Shown: positions 13,332-23,019, counted from the first letter of the stretch. The stretch: 64,000 bases of DNA from Crocodylus rhombifer (GCA_038503035.1 JAVSML010000027.1:2212355-2276354), one strand, 5' to 3'. The notes: generated from the sequence alone by a model not told the origin. Numbers and translations: made by a program.

Positions 13332-14294
13332 TGTGACAGGGTTTTTGGTGCTTGAAAAGCATCCTGCAGGTATGGCAGAGGCCTATTAGGGAGTCATCTG
13401 ACTGGAAGGAGGCAGGGCTTAAGGCATATAAGTCCAGGGCCTGAGCTGGGCTGGGAGTCTACCCCTGAGAGCTGCAGTGAGTGGAGCTGCTGAGCAGCAC
13501 AGCTGCAACCAGGCTCTTGCTTTAATGTCTGAGCTGGGATAAGCACTGGTGGTTTGTGGAAGGGACTGAGGGGAGGTAAGGAGGTCCCAGCTGGTCCAGA
13601 GAGAGAGAGAAAAGGAGAACTCAGAGGAGTAGGAAGCCTGGGGCCCAGAGTGGGGAGCCCGAGCCAGGGAAGGGCTGAGTAGACAGGGCCTGGAGCCTGA
13701 AGCTCAGCATGGGTGGAGGTGGAAGTGCCCAGAGAGAGCTGAATGTGAGCAAGGCTTGGGAGTAAGGATGGAGCCCGAGTAAAGAGCGGAGAGTGGGGCC
13801 AGAGAGCCAAGGGAGTGGTGAGGCAGTGAGGCCAGGACACAGAGAAGGGCAGAAGGCTGAGGAAGGTCACAGCTGGGGACTAGCGGAGCCAGAGGAGCCC
13901 AGGAGTCTCACCTGACCTAGGAGCAGGGCCAGGGCCCAGAGAGAGGTCACTAGTGGTCACAGCCCCAAGAGGAGTAAGGACCAGGGCTGGGAGCCTGTAA
14001 CTCAGAAGGAGCTTGACACCAGGAAGGAGTATCATTTGTGAGGCATGTGCATGGCATAAAGGAGAGGTCAGAGCCATGTAACTGGCCCTTAAGGCAATGA
14101 CCATGGACATCTGGTGGTCATGTGAGCAAGATCAGGCTTGGGAAGCCCTGGGGCAGCCTCCCTTTATCTAGAAGCGTAGATGCATCAAGGCATGGTGTGT
14201 AAATGAAGGGATGACTGCCCGAAGAGCCAAGTGGATAAGGACTGAGGGGACTTCAGGGGCACTATGACCACCCATGGAGATGAACCCTGTTATA
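13332..14294 (+). repeat. Solo-LTR-like element
   Basis: The block begins TGTGACAGGGTT and ends AACCCTGTTATA, a near-perfect short inverted repeat of the kind that closes LTRs. It is flanked by gtgga (13,327-13,331) and gtggg (14,295-14,299), a 4-of-5 match to a target duplication. A TATA-like catataag lies at 13,425-13,432, and the interior is purine-rich. No internal retroviral region is attached on either side, so a solo LTR of an ERV or Gypsy-type element is the best reading. Strand is taken from the TATA-like motif. The 158-codon minus frame inside is low-complexity. Confidence 0.45.
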
Positions 14295-15194
14295 GTGGGT
14301 AACTACGATACACTGTAGGCACTGGGGGTCTAGTTATTTCTAGACATCTTTTTTTTTTGTGTATTGATTTTGCCAGTATAACACTGTAGTCTGTACTGGA
14401 CCAAAATCTAGTCAGAAGTAGAGTAACTTTTTCTAGTGATTTCAGAGAAAATTGTAAAACAGAAGGGAATGGTGTCAATGGCTGAACTGCTAACTATTAT
14501 ATGCTTTTGATTTGAGTGATGCTATTTTGTGTGGCTTCTTTTCACCCTCTCTCCCTTAGCTGCCTTCCAGTGTCAAAGGAGGAGGTTCTTTTTCCTTTTG
14601 CACTAATTATGTCTGACATGTTGGCAACCTTATCCTTCAGGTTCTTTCTATTGTATTCTAGAACATACTCTTCCCACAGAGAAAAGCAAACATGATGTCT
14701 TTAAAAAGGACATTTAAAAATGCAGCTAGGATATATTTGTCTGTTCAGTGCCTTGGCACACGCGTGCACCTGTTATGCATCTGAGATTATTTTGTCAGTG
14801 CATTCAGCAGTGTTGAAATGGGTTATCTATACCTTTTTAGGGTGATAAGAAAGTTTGTGTAAGATAGTGGCAAACAGCATAAAATCATGAAGGGGTAAAT
14901 GTAGCTTATTCTAAGGCTTTATAATATATGAAGCTGCAACTCTTTTGATGGAATGGATGGAAACTATGTCAACTGTCACATTTAAAACTAGACTGGACAC
15001 AGGATTAGAAAATGAATCGTATGAATAATCCAGTATTTCCACAGGAATGAACTATTTGGCCAAATTATCCCCTTAAATTTTACAATACAAAGTAGATAGA
15101 GAAGTGTAAGCAAACACAGCCAAAAAAATTGTGAATTAGTTTTAACCTGGGGCTTGATTTGGGACCTAAGAGGTCCTGTGTTCCTAAGTAAATT

Positions 15195-15260
15195 TTTTTC
15201 CCTTTGTTTACAAATGGGGAGAGGTAAAGGAGCTAAGTTCATTGTTCAGAATAGAGGAAG
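15195..15260 (-). repeat. Possible MIR remnant
   Basis: The phrase tttacaaatggggagaggta resembles the reverse complement of the MIR core end. The match is short and diverged. Confidence 0.3.
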
Positions 15261-15358
15261 ACATTCTCACAGTTGGTATTAAAAATCACATTGCTATGTG
15301 CCAGGCCTATCCTTAAGTTAATAAGCTATGAAGGAGGGAGAATTTATTTATACAACTT

Positions 15359-15363
15359 ACCTC
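15359..15363. other. ERV target-site duplication (left)
   Basis: ACCTC directly precedes the left LTR and is repeated exactly at 24,120-24,124 beyond the right LTR. Confidence 0.85.
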
Positions 15364-16070
15364 TGTGTGAGTTGGAGCCGAATTATGTAAGGACTGAATT
15401 AAGCACAGGCTCAGGCCTGGATGTTCAATTTAAAACTTCTATTGTTTCACAAAGTCATAAACTAAAGGGGGTCTGTTGGTTCATGAGGTTCTTAAATTAA
15501 GCCTTTGCTTTCTAACTCGAAGGCTAGGTGCGGCTGCTTGATTCAGTAGTCTCAGAACTGGTCAACAGCTCATTTAAAAGGAGTCCTTTATCTTTTTCTA
15601 GACAAAAGATACAAAACTGTCCACACTCTGACAGTGAGGCATCTAACATAACTTTACTATTACTTATACATGATAATACATATACATATGTATTTCTAAT
15701 TTTTACTTCTATTGGTTACTTAGTTAACTTATCTATATTATACTATTAGGTGATACGCTCTGTATTATAATTTTTACGCTTCTTATGCTAATACTTAGTG
15801 ACCTTAAATATAACTTTTTCCAGACTCTGCTTGCATAATATGTGGTTATCTTTCGTCATTGCGGTTTAGCCATGTGGTTTCCTGTTTCCACGACAGAAGC
15901 TGCTAGCTATTTGCTTGCAATTTTTATTATTGTTAGCGTTTTCATCTAAGGGTCAGAAGGTGATCACCAGAATGTCAATCGCTGACTCCTCAACCTCCTT
16001 GAAGCATTCTGGGAGTTTTAGTGCATTGTTCTTAAAGCTAGGCCTTGCTTAGCATAAGCACTATCTCACA
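15364..16070 (-). repeat. ERV 3' LTR
   Basis: A 707-bp LTR whose plus-strand ends are TGTGTGA and TCTCACA, an almost perfect inverted pair. It aligns without gaps to the LTR at 23,413-24,119, differing at about 32 positions, mostly transitions. The small open frame inside (15,528-15,749 plus) occurs in both LTRs but is antisense to the element and has no support as a gene. Confidence 0.92.
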
Positions 16071-16086
16071 TCACCTCTTTCTCCTT
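16071..16086 (-). other. Polypurine tract
   Basis: Read on the minus strand, AAGGAGAAAGAGGTGA abuts the 3' LTR. This is the expected position and composition for the primer of plus-strand DNA synthesis. The last env codons overlap it. Confidence 0.8.
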
Positions 16087-17280
16087 GATAAAAATTGCTA
16101 TTTCTGACTGAGAAAGCTGAACATATCCTTTGAAATATGGATAACAATACTTTAACAAAACTTTAACTGTAATGCAAGCTATGAGAAGACCTAAAAAGAT
16201 AACAAAAATCCACACACTATCTTCCATTTGCTAAATAAGTTTAGACATTCCTTCTGTAACTCTGTTTGAGATCTGCATATGTTTGATAATTGTTTTCTTA
16301 GCCTGTTGGTCAATATTACCTAGCCAATTCAAAGGTTTACTAAGTCTTTCTAAGACAGCTCTTAAGTAGTCGGGAGCTTGACCAGTTGTTGAAAGATTCT
16401 GATAAACTACAGAAATAAACTTAGTCAAGTCTTTTTTGATGTATTCTCTGGAAGAGAGCCATATTTCTATTTCATTGCCCAACCTTTGGAGTCTTAAAAC
16501 ATCAATTTCTTGTTTATGTAAAGTTAAATCTAAATCCTTCAATAAAATTTGCCAAAAATCTGCTTGAATGGAATTAGGTTCTTGTATTAGCATATGTGCT
16601 TTTCCATGATGAATATAAATACTTTGTCTTTGATATGTAATTAAGGAACTCTCTTGAATAACAGAACAATTAAAATTCAGGCATAGGACTGTACCTGAAG
16701 TAAATTTCCATGTACATACCTCTCTTTGTTTTAAATTCAGAGGTGTCTGACAAGCTCCTACAGCTGATATGGAAGCAACATCTGCTGTCCATTTCGGATC
16801 TTGATGTACACATAAGGTGTAAGTGGTGTTGATTAAACACTTGGCTTTACTATCCTGATTACATAGAACTAATACTGGTTGTATCATTTGAGGAGTAAAT
16901 AAGCGACACATTATTTCATCAGGAATTAAACACTCAGTGGTTATTCGACCTGTCGATTTTTCCAAGATACCTTCTGGCGGTGTACAAAATCTTAATGGAT
17001 TTAATCCATCTATTCTGGGGGTTCTTGCTATAACAGCCGTTAATAACAGTTTGCAAACTGTAATATTTTTAACTAATTGATTACAAGGTTGTTCCTGAAT
17101 TATTTTTCGCAATGCCCTTCCATATATTGAAGTTCAATTAGCTAGATCTAAATCAATAGATACTAATTGTTGAACCTTTCTTCCTAAGTTCTGGGTATAT
17201 GTAACAATGCTCTGTAATAACTTAATATTATTTTTAGTCATTGCCAATTGGCTTATTCGAGTGAGTGATCTTTTTTGTTT
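16074..17280 (-). pseudogene. env: ERV env, transmembrane (TM) subunit region, degraded
   Basis: One frame runs from a basic K-Q-K-R motif (17,269-17,280), which looks like a furin-type SU/TM cleavage site, to the edge of the 3' LTR, about 400 codons. The uninterrupted core is 16,231-17,112 (293 codons). Two in-frame nonsense codons interrupt the region: TGA at 17,134-17,136 and TAG at 16,231-16,233. The second lies just before a strongly hydrophobic segment (about 16,150-16,215) that would be the membrane anchor, followed by a short tail. A Leu/Ile/Gln-rich, heptad-like helix follows the cleavage motif, and the mid region is Cys-rich. Most retroviral TM subunits are near 200 residues; about 400 is closer to foamy virus. 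Non-functional as it stands. Confidence 0.75.
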
Positions 17281-18340
17281 ACAGACTACCTCTAATGTAA
17301 TTCTTTGTTGGGGGGTTCATAGAACTTCGGTAGCAATCTGCAATAGAATGTAGTTCTGCTAAATTATTATGAGGCAAGATTAACATTAAATTTAATTTCC
17401 AATGTTGTTGAGCATACTATAATGAAGCATTCAAAGATGTCTCATTTTGGGTAGTACTCTATCCATCAACAGCTGAATCTATCTGCCATGTATCGGGTTC
17501 TATAACATAATATGCTTCTATTTGTCTTATTTGATATGGTTGATCTGCTCCTAATACTATACCAGTAGCTTCATGCACATACGTAAAATCATTTAAGTAA
17601 AAGCATGGGGAACAATTTTTATATTGTGAACAGTTATTTCTATTTAGTTCCCAACTAGATTTATACCAGACTCATGATGAGTCTGTACTATTTACTACAG
17701 GAAAACTACCTGAATAATTTTTACTCTGTTCATACTTAGAAGTTTCTGCAATAAGAGAAAAGTTATATATCCGACACCTTTTTCCTAATGGTAAATTAAC
17801 TACTTTAACAGTAATATTGGGCTTTTGACACCATTTATGAGATAATACTTGTTCAAAGGTTGAATAACAGGTTTTAGGTAATTCAACAAAAGTACTCGTA
17901 GTATTTACATAGTTACAATTAGTAACATTATAGGAGCATAAAGGGTTCCAAGTACTATTACAGTATTTTTGCATAGGGTTATTTTGATGCTGAATCACTG
18001 GGACTGAACATTGATAAAATGTCCAAGGAATCTTCTAATTCTGAAGAATTGCATCGGTTGTATTATATTGGTTCATAGTCCAAAAAATTGTAAGCTTTTC
18101 AATGGGTGTATTTAAAGTTAGTCCATCTATTCCAGTAAGATTGTAAATTCGAGTTTTATGCCCGTCCAACTTACAGTAGAAATGTTCAAAACATCTAGCA
18201 GGAATGCCTGAATCATTAACCTATTGCGTATAGAGGTCAGCAGTAAAGTTAGTTCTGTTGAGTACTATAAAACATGTCATATTAACTCAACATATCGAAT
18301 TTTGTGTGCAATCTGTACACTCATCTTCAGCATTCATTAG
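17281..18340 (-). pseudogene. env: ERV env, surface (SU) subunit region, degraded
   Basis: Upstream of the cleavage motif one frame can be followed for about 1 kb despite in-frame stops at 18,287, 18,221, 18,035, 17,672, 17,459 and 17,417 (lowest coordinate of each). A frameshift into the TM frame lies near 17,310-17,340, beside a G6 run. The longest clean piece, 17,672-17,998 (108 codons), is Cys-rich and has seven N-X-S/T sequons, the signature of a heavily glycosylated ectodomain. A pyrimidine-poor but plausible acceptor (ttgcag) lies near 18,408-18,413, before the likely env start. I recognise it as SU by position, glycosylation sites and cysteines, not by sequence identity to a named virus. 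Confidence 0.7.
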
Positions 18341-18444
18341 GACAAACAGTCTCAGGACATAGAAATATCTTGATGCCTTCCATAATGACAATATCTTTTC
18401 TTCTTCCTGCAATTTAAACACAAGGGAAGCGCTTGCTTCTCGAT

Positions 18445-19560
18445 TTACTTTTGGATGAACTTACATTTTGTAATATGTACAATATGTTCCTTTCTTGCAT
18501 AACCTTTGAGCTGCACAATAGTAGGTGACAGCCATTCGAGAACTTTTCCTAAATGGCTTGCCTTTGACTGAGGAGTACGAAACCAAATCTCAGTACCAGG
18601 CGGAAATTTTACCTGATATTTATGTTTTTGTGCTATCGTCTGAGGAAAAGGTACATGATTTAAACCATAACTTAAATTATAAATGATTACACACTGCAAA
18701 TAAATTTTGGTCCACTCTTTAAAATTTTCGGAATTTAATTCTTTTTGCAGTAAGGTTTTAAAGATTCCATTAGTTCTCTCTATTACTTCATTACTTTGAG
18801 GAGTATGTGGTACAACTTATTGTAGTTGGATTCGAGGATAAATGTTATCACAATAATTCTGAAATTTCTTAGAAGTAAAAGCTGGGCCATTATCACAAAA
18901 AATCTGCCTAGGTTGTCCTTTGCTAGCTAAACACAGTTGTAATGCTTTAATAGTATTAGAAGAACTTAAATTTCTTTGAGGCACTACCATTAGGGTACGT
19001 GTAGCTAAGTCGATACATGTTAAGGCATATTTATAGTCTTTCGCTCCCTGTAATGGCCTTATATGGTCTATTTGCCATACTTCATTCAAAATATATTTAG
19101 CTGGGTCATAAGCTCCTTTTTGCCATTTATTGTGGGTTCCTTGTATATTCCATTTATTATAAATATCACACCATTTTAAAACATTCTTTACCTGTTGGAT
19201 CGTAGGTACTGGTTTTCCAGTTTCATATCTTTTTATTAAATTATACAATCTTACTGGTCCTAAATGTTCTATTTTTTCATGAATATTCATAACTCTATTG
19301 GCTAATTTAATATCAGAATCCAGTGTTATTATGTTTCAAGCTGGTTCTATTACTTGATCAAAGGCCTTATCTTTGTGTGAGGTAAATTTACATAATAACA
19401 AAATTTTATTTAATCGTTGTATTTGCGTTTTAATATTTATTCATAATTTCTGATGATTATGTGCAATTTCAGAAAATTCTGGTTTATGAATAATCAATAA
19501 TCTGTTGATTCTATATTGGGTATCTAATTCCAGAATAACCTGTTCTGAAGAATGATTAAT
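18445..19560 (-). pseudogene. pol: ERV pol remnant: integrase
   Basis: The frame contains an H-x4-H motif followed by a partial Cys pair (the second Cys is missing) for the N-terminal zinc domain. The core shows WQIDH (first catalytic Asp), CDNGPAF (second Asp) and VIERTN (catalytic Glu), so all three DDE residues are visible. A C-terminal SH3-like region follows, with GTEIWFRTP and a final K-C-K-F. From 19,290 to 18,445 everything is in one frame with a single nonsense codon, TAA at 18,817-18,819. Upstream, 19,300-19,560 is the linker before the zinc domain, with two further stops (near 19,441 and 19,335). Integrase inserts viral DNA in the host chromosome. The WQIDH...DLATR style fits ERV-L/spuma-type integrases. 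Protease, RT and RNase H are missing upstream. Confidence 0.85.
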
Positions 19561-20416
19561 TGTGCAATGTTGTAAAAGGTATTTTGGGTTTTTCTGGTAA
19601 TTTTGATAGTTGTAACAATGTTTTAGTTATAGATATTAGAGCCTTTTTAGTATCATTTACATCTTTGACCATCTGATTGCTTAACGCTTCAAACAGAAGG
19701 GTTTTAAGTTCTGTTTTGGCCAATTGATATTTTTCTTTGGCCTCTTTAATTAAAGGAGGTACATCTGTGCATTTTTCTGCAACTTTGAAAATGGCAATTA
19801 CTATGCGTTTGCGTCCCTCCATATCCTTTGGAGGTAGTATAGGACTACCCGCTATTTTATACACTTCATTCAATAGTTGGTCTTTTAGTAACAAAAATAC
19901 TTCTCCCCTATCTACCTTCTCCTCTTTTACTATTACTTTTAAAGGTGGCGCTCCACCTGATCCTCCATGAACATTTCCTGTTGCTGGGTCATCTCAATTG
20001 GCCCTTTGAGTAGCTACCAGCAAAATACTGGGGTCATCAAAGCATCTATTTAGCTGACAACACAAATAGTCCTCGGGACTAAGAGTGACATATATTTGGA
20101 ATGGATTATTGCTCGCTCCTGTCCCTGTTTGTCACAGATATACTATTCTGCAACGCAAGTCTGTCAAAATCGGATTACCACTAGGGATAGCCCTATGATG
20201 GAAAACTATATGATTTAATTTTATATCATTTCCTACCACTTGCAAAACTTCTCTCTCTTGTTCTCCAAGCAAATTATTAGCAAAACGCTCAGCATTACTC
20301 CGTAAAAACTCACATTGACTAAAGGGGGTATTAGAAGGCATCTGATTTTGCAGTGCTTCAGTTAGATCTTGTAAAGGCTGACATTCGTGAATGGGATTGG
20401 GATTTGAATGAGCCAT
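19556..20416 (-). pseudogene. gag: ERV gag remnant, truncated
   Basis: An ATG at 20,416 opens a frame of about 286 codons that ends at 19,556, interrupted by TGA at 20,132-20,134 and TGA at 19,994-19,996. The first 94 codons are Gln/Asn-rich. The last 113 are helical and Lys-rich. No major homology region or CCHC zinc knuckle is visible, so nucleocapsid and probably part of capsid are gone. Position directly before pol makes Gag the obvious assignment, but I do not recognise the sequence itself. The terminal TAA overlaps the integrase-linker frame, which marks the fusion point of a large internal deletion. Confidence 0.6.
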
Positions 20417-20786
20417 ACTCTACTCTCTCTCGGTATTTAATGATATCTAGGCCCAAAAAGGATTCTTCCAAACGAACAAGATCTTTAAAGCAAAAATGTT
20501 TTAAAAGTACAAACTTGGACAAGAGTGATAGAGATGGAATGGGCTCTCGGGTAGCTAAAGGACTGAGCACCCTAAAGTCAGTGCTCAGATGCCCAATCTC
20601 CTTACAATTATGTAAAATATGAATGATCTCATATTCATAATAAATTTGTGGGATAAAATTTAAAGGGTATAACCAGTAAGCTATCCTGGGGATTTTTATC
20701 TTACACCAAGGACGCCGTCGAGACCTTATATAAAAGCAGAATCCAAGATCGTACAGCAGGAAGTACTGCTCTAATAGTCCCTCCAA
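20358..20786 (-). pseudogene. ERV pre-gag frame P6, unknown
   Basis: A 142-codon sense frame that starts on TTG; the open frame extends upstream to a stop near 20,826 without an ATG. Its last 59 bases overlap the start of gag in another frame. It is rich in aromatic residues and has a basic RSRRRPW patch near the N-terminus and many Tyr/Ile in the middle. I do not recognise a family. It could be a coding exon reached by splicing, or leader sequence that happens to be open. Confidence 0.4.
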
Positions 20787-20838
20787 ACAATAATAATTTT
20801 CTTTGTAACATTTCTACATTGTGTTCCTCACAAGCCTA

Positions 20839-21084
20839 TAAAGAGCCTCTTACATAACTGTCAATCCTAACATCCTTGATAAGGGTACAAATAGTATTGG
20901 GTGGAGGTTTTATGGGAAGCAAGGAAAAAAGACAAAGGTCACACACCTGATTTAATCGAGGCCAGCAGTCCAAACAGGAAGGAAAGGGCTCCCGTTCCAG
21001 ATTTAGCAATGGAAACGGCCTCTGGAAAAGGGTGTACCAATTATTTTTCCATAGCCACCCAGTGTAGGTGCTAAGTAATATACC
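20839..21084 (-). pseudogene. ERV pre-gag frame P5 with Cys4 cluster
   Basis: Between stops at 21,085-21,087 and 20,836-20,838 is an 82-codon open stretch with no suitable start codon, so it would need splicing or a frame change from P4. It includes C-x2-C-x7-C-x2-C (about 20,935-20,985), a spacing that could bind zinc, preceded by a Trp/Pro-rich segment. It is unrelated to the CCHC knuckle of nucleocapsid. Function unknown. Confidence 0.35.
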
Positions 21085-21121
21085 TTACTCTTTTGCTCGG
21101 GCCACCATCTAAGAAATTTTA

Positions 21122-21529
21122 TTACTTTATCTTGGGAGGCCACTCATAATAACGCATGAAGCTCATCCTGACCGCTAATAACTTGATCAAAATTGGTAGT
21201 TTTACGTGAGTTAAGTACATGTCATGAAGAAACACACACTTTGTCTTCCATCCCTTATTTTCCCATACAGGGAATAACTGACTACACCGCTTTGCGATAC
21301 CTGTATCAACAGTCTCATTCTCTTTTTGTACTATTAATTGTAAACAAGTTGAATCTATCAAATAATGGTCATAAATGACCTGTTCCGTAAAACTTGGTTT
21401 GGCCAGAGGTTCCAATAGGGGAAAAGGTAAATGGGGATAAGGGCTAAAATAATTCTGAATGCGTAGTTCGGGGTAATCTCCGACTTGGAGTACCGGAAAA
21501 GAAGGTCCCCACTCAATTACCTGTTCCAT
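21122..21529 (-). CDS. ERV pre-gag ORF P4 (135 codons), unknown
   Basis: An uninterrupted frame starting with ATG at 21,529, the longest clean frame of the pre-gag block. The protein is soluble-looking, Pro- and aromatic-rich at the N-terminus (EWGPSFPVLQ, then FSPYPHLPFPLL), has several Cys, and ends WPPKIK. There is no signal peptide or membrane span. Its survival with a canonical start while gag and env are full of stops is notable, though one copy cannot prove selection. It could be a regulatory protein like those of complex retroviruses, or a captured host sequence. I recognise neither. Confidence 0.5.
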   Translation of the reverse strand: MEQVIEWGPSFPVLQVGDYPELRIQNYFSPYPHLPFPLLEPLAKPSFTEQVIYDHYLIDSTCLQLIVQKENETVDTGIAKRCSQLFPVWENKGWKTKCVFLHDMYLTHVKLPILIKLLAVRMSFMRYYEWPPKIK

Positions 21530-21910
21530 TTAAAATATAAGAGTACCCAGAAGCCTGCCAGGTAACTGGGTCTACATATATGTATTTTGTTAGATACAGC
21601 GATTACTTGACTGTATCTAATTTATCTAGAATGTTCACCTATTCTTTTTAGGGACTATTTAAGCGAATTCTGGTAAGAGGCATTATACAGTGCCAATGCT
21701 AACATGTAGGAGTTAATCAGAGGTAAAACTCCTATCACGATTAGTATTAACAACATACAGCCTACAGAAGAGCTCTATGTTGTATAGCTTTTAATATACT
21801 ACTATTTAATATTTCTTAGGTAAGGGTGGAATAAGACAAATTATCAATTCAAAATCATTTTCCGACGGTCCTTGAGTTTATACCATGAATTTCAAGGAAA
21901 ATGACTTCCC

Positions 21911-22111
21911 TCATCCATACTTAAAGTAAAAAATAATACCAATAACTATCCCAATTCCTGTACCACTAATGATACCTATTTCTATATGAAGTTTATTTCG
22001 CTCCCAATTTTTCTGTCGTCTTTGTTTTTCCCACTTGTCAATTAACTGACAATGGAGACAATCCTTTCTTTTGTCCCCTTTCCAATTTACATCTCTCCCC
22101 ACTAAACCCAT
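21911..22111 (-). CDS. ERV pre-gag ORF P3, small tail-anchored-like protein
   Basis: A 66-codon frame from ATG at 22,111. The first 40 residues are highly charged and contain a C-x2-C pair. The last about 20 form a hydrophobic segment (GIISGTGIGIVIGIIFYF) with repeated small-residue spacing (G-x3-G), ending K-Y-G. The layout is that of a small tail-anchored membrane protein or a short viral accessory protein. A simple (ATT)n run lies just upstream (about 22,116-22,141). Family unknown. Confidence 0.45.
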   Translation of the reverse strand: MGLVGRDVNWKGDKRKDCLHCQLIDKWEKQRRQKNWERNKLHIEIGIISGTGIGIVIGIIFYFKYG

Positions 22112-22115
22112 AAGG

Positions 22116-22141
22116 AATTATTATTATTATTATTATTATTT
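22116..22141. repeat. (ATT)n microsatellite inside the ERV
   Basis: About eight ATT units lie between P3 and P2, probably expanded after integration. Confidence 0.85.
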
Positions 22142-22207
22142 TCCTCTTCAGCTATTTTATATTAATCACATACATCTGTAAAAAGATTCCTCACAGGCCT
22201 TGATCTT

Positions 22208-22597
22208 CTACCTCCAGCCTAATTGCGCCTGTCCCAACCACTCAATAAATTCACGACACTTTAGATAATCGTCGGGACCTTGAGCGCAGCCTAAATATGC
22301 CTGAGTAGTCGAATTATAATATGAAATCTTTAATAATTGGTGACAGTAATAACCATCTCGTTCCCAGTAAACGAGACCTAACCAAAGTATCGTGCTCACA
22401 GCAAAGACCCCAATTATTAGATGACTACACAACCACACCCCACAAAACCAATCTTGTGTATCACAAAGGGTTCTTTGTCCATTTAAAGGACAATCAGGAT
22501 CATCAGGATTGTGACAACGACACTGAATTTCCTCTTTTAAATCTTTATATGGGTTCTGAGTCTTTGCTTTAGTGACTCCTCCCAAAATTTGTACCAT
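22208..22597 (-). CDS. ERV pre-gag ORF P2, Cys-rich membrane protein (129 codons)
   Basis: Uninterrupted frame from ATG at 22,597. Residues about 25-56 are Cys-rich (CRCHNPDDPDC, then C-x6-C and C-x4-C). A hydrophobic segment (about residues 57-77, HLIIGVFAVSTILWLGLVYW) should span the membrane. The C-terminal part holds an N-S-T sequon and two more Cys. Topology is uncertain: no N-terminal signal peptide is obvious, so a signal-anchor is possible. It lies on the element's sense strand between the primer-binding site and gag, where most retroviruses have only leader RNA. Family unknown; a captured host gene or a virus-specific accessory protein are both possible. Confidence 0.5.
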   Translation of the reverse strand: MVQILGGVTKAKTQNPYKDLKEEIQCRCHNPDDPDCPLNGQRTLCDTQDWFCGVWLCSHLIIGVFAVSTILWLGLVYWERDGYYCHQLLKISYYNSTTQAYLGCAQGPDDYLKCREFIEWLGQAQLGWR

Positions 22598-22671
22598 TTA
22601 GCTTCTTTTGGGGCTCTAGATTCTTATGTTATCAATCTAAGCAATTTTAACACAACTAGGTTCTTATATTA

Positions 22672-23012
22672 TCAACCCCCTTTTTCTTTCTTCCACAATT
22701 GATATTCTCCTTCTCCTTGAGGTCTATACATTGTGGCAAGACACCGTTCACCTGGTAATAAATAATTTTTTACCAGAGCAGGATTACTATTTCTCAGCCA
22801 GACTATCCTATATTGTCCTGTGGCTGCCAATAGACAGATTAAACTGTCCCCAGAACTATAATTCAAGTGAAAACTAATCACCTCCAAAAAATAGGAATTA
22901 ATTTCCTTTTTTGGCTCTCTGCTCCTGGTTCCTCCTATAATTAAGAGGAATTTATACCTACGGATTTTATCTAGAGACCACTGTTTCAGAAACCGTCTGC
23001 TTCTGATCCTGT
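22672..23012 (-). pseudogene. ERV pre-gag frame P1, unknown
   Basis: Open for about 113 codons between a stop near 23,013 and the stop at 22,672, without an upstream ATG; the first usable start is non-ATG at 22,887. The upstream part is strongly basic (several Arg/Lys pairs) with a short hydrophobic FLLII patch. The end is Lys/Glu/Gly-rich. It could be an exon joined by splicing, or an untranslated leader that is open by chance. Confidence 0.3.
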
Positions 23013-23019
23013 ACTTCTA

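Noticed and set aside
13394..13870. 158-codon Ser/Pro/Leu-rich minus frame
   Set aside because: It is the complement of a purine-rich LTR-like block and has no family motif.
15528..15749. Open frame in the ERV LTR, repeated at 23,577-23,792
   Set aside because: It is antisense to the provirus and duplicated only because the LTR is duplicated; no recognisable protein.
20358..20786. Reading P6 as a known foamy-virus regulatory protein
   Set aside because: Only general features (basic patch, many aromatics) agree; no residue-level match I could defend.
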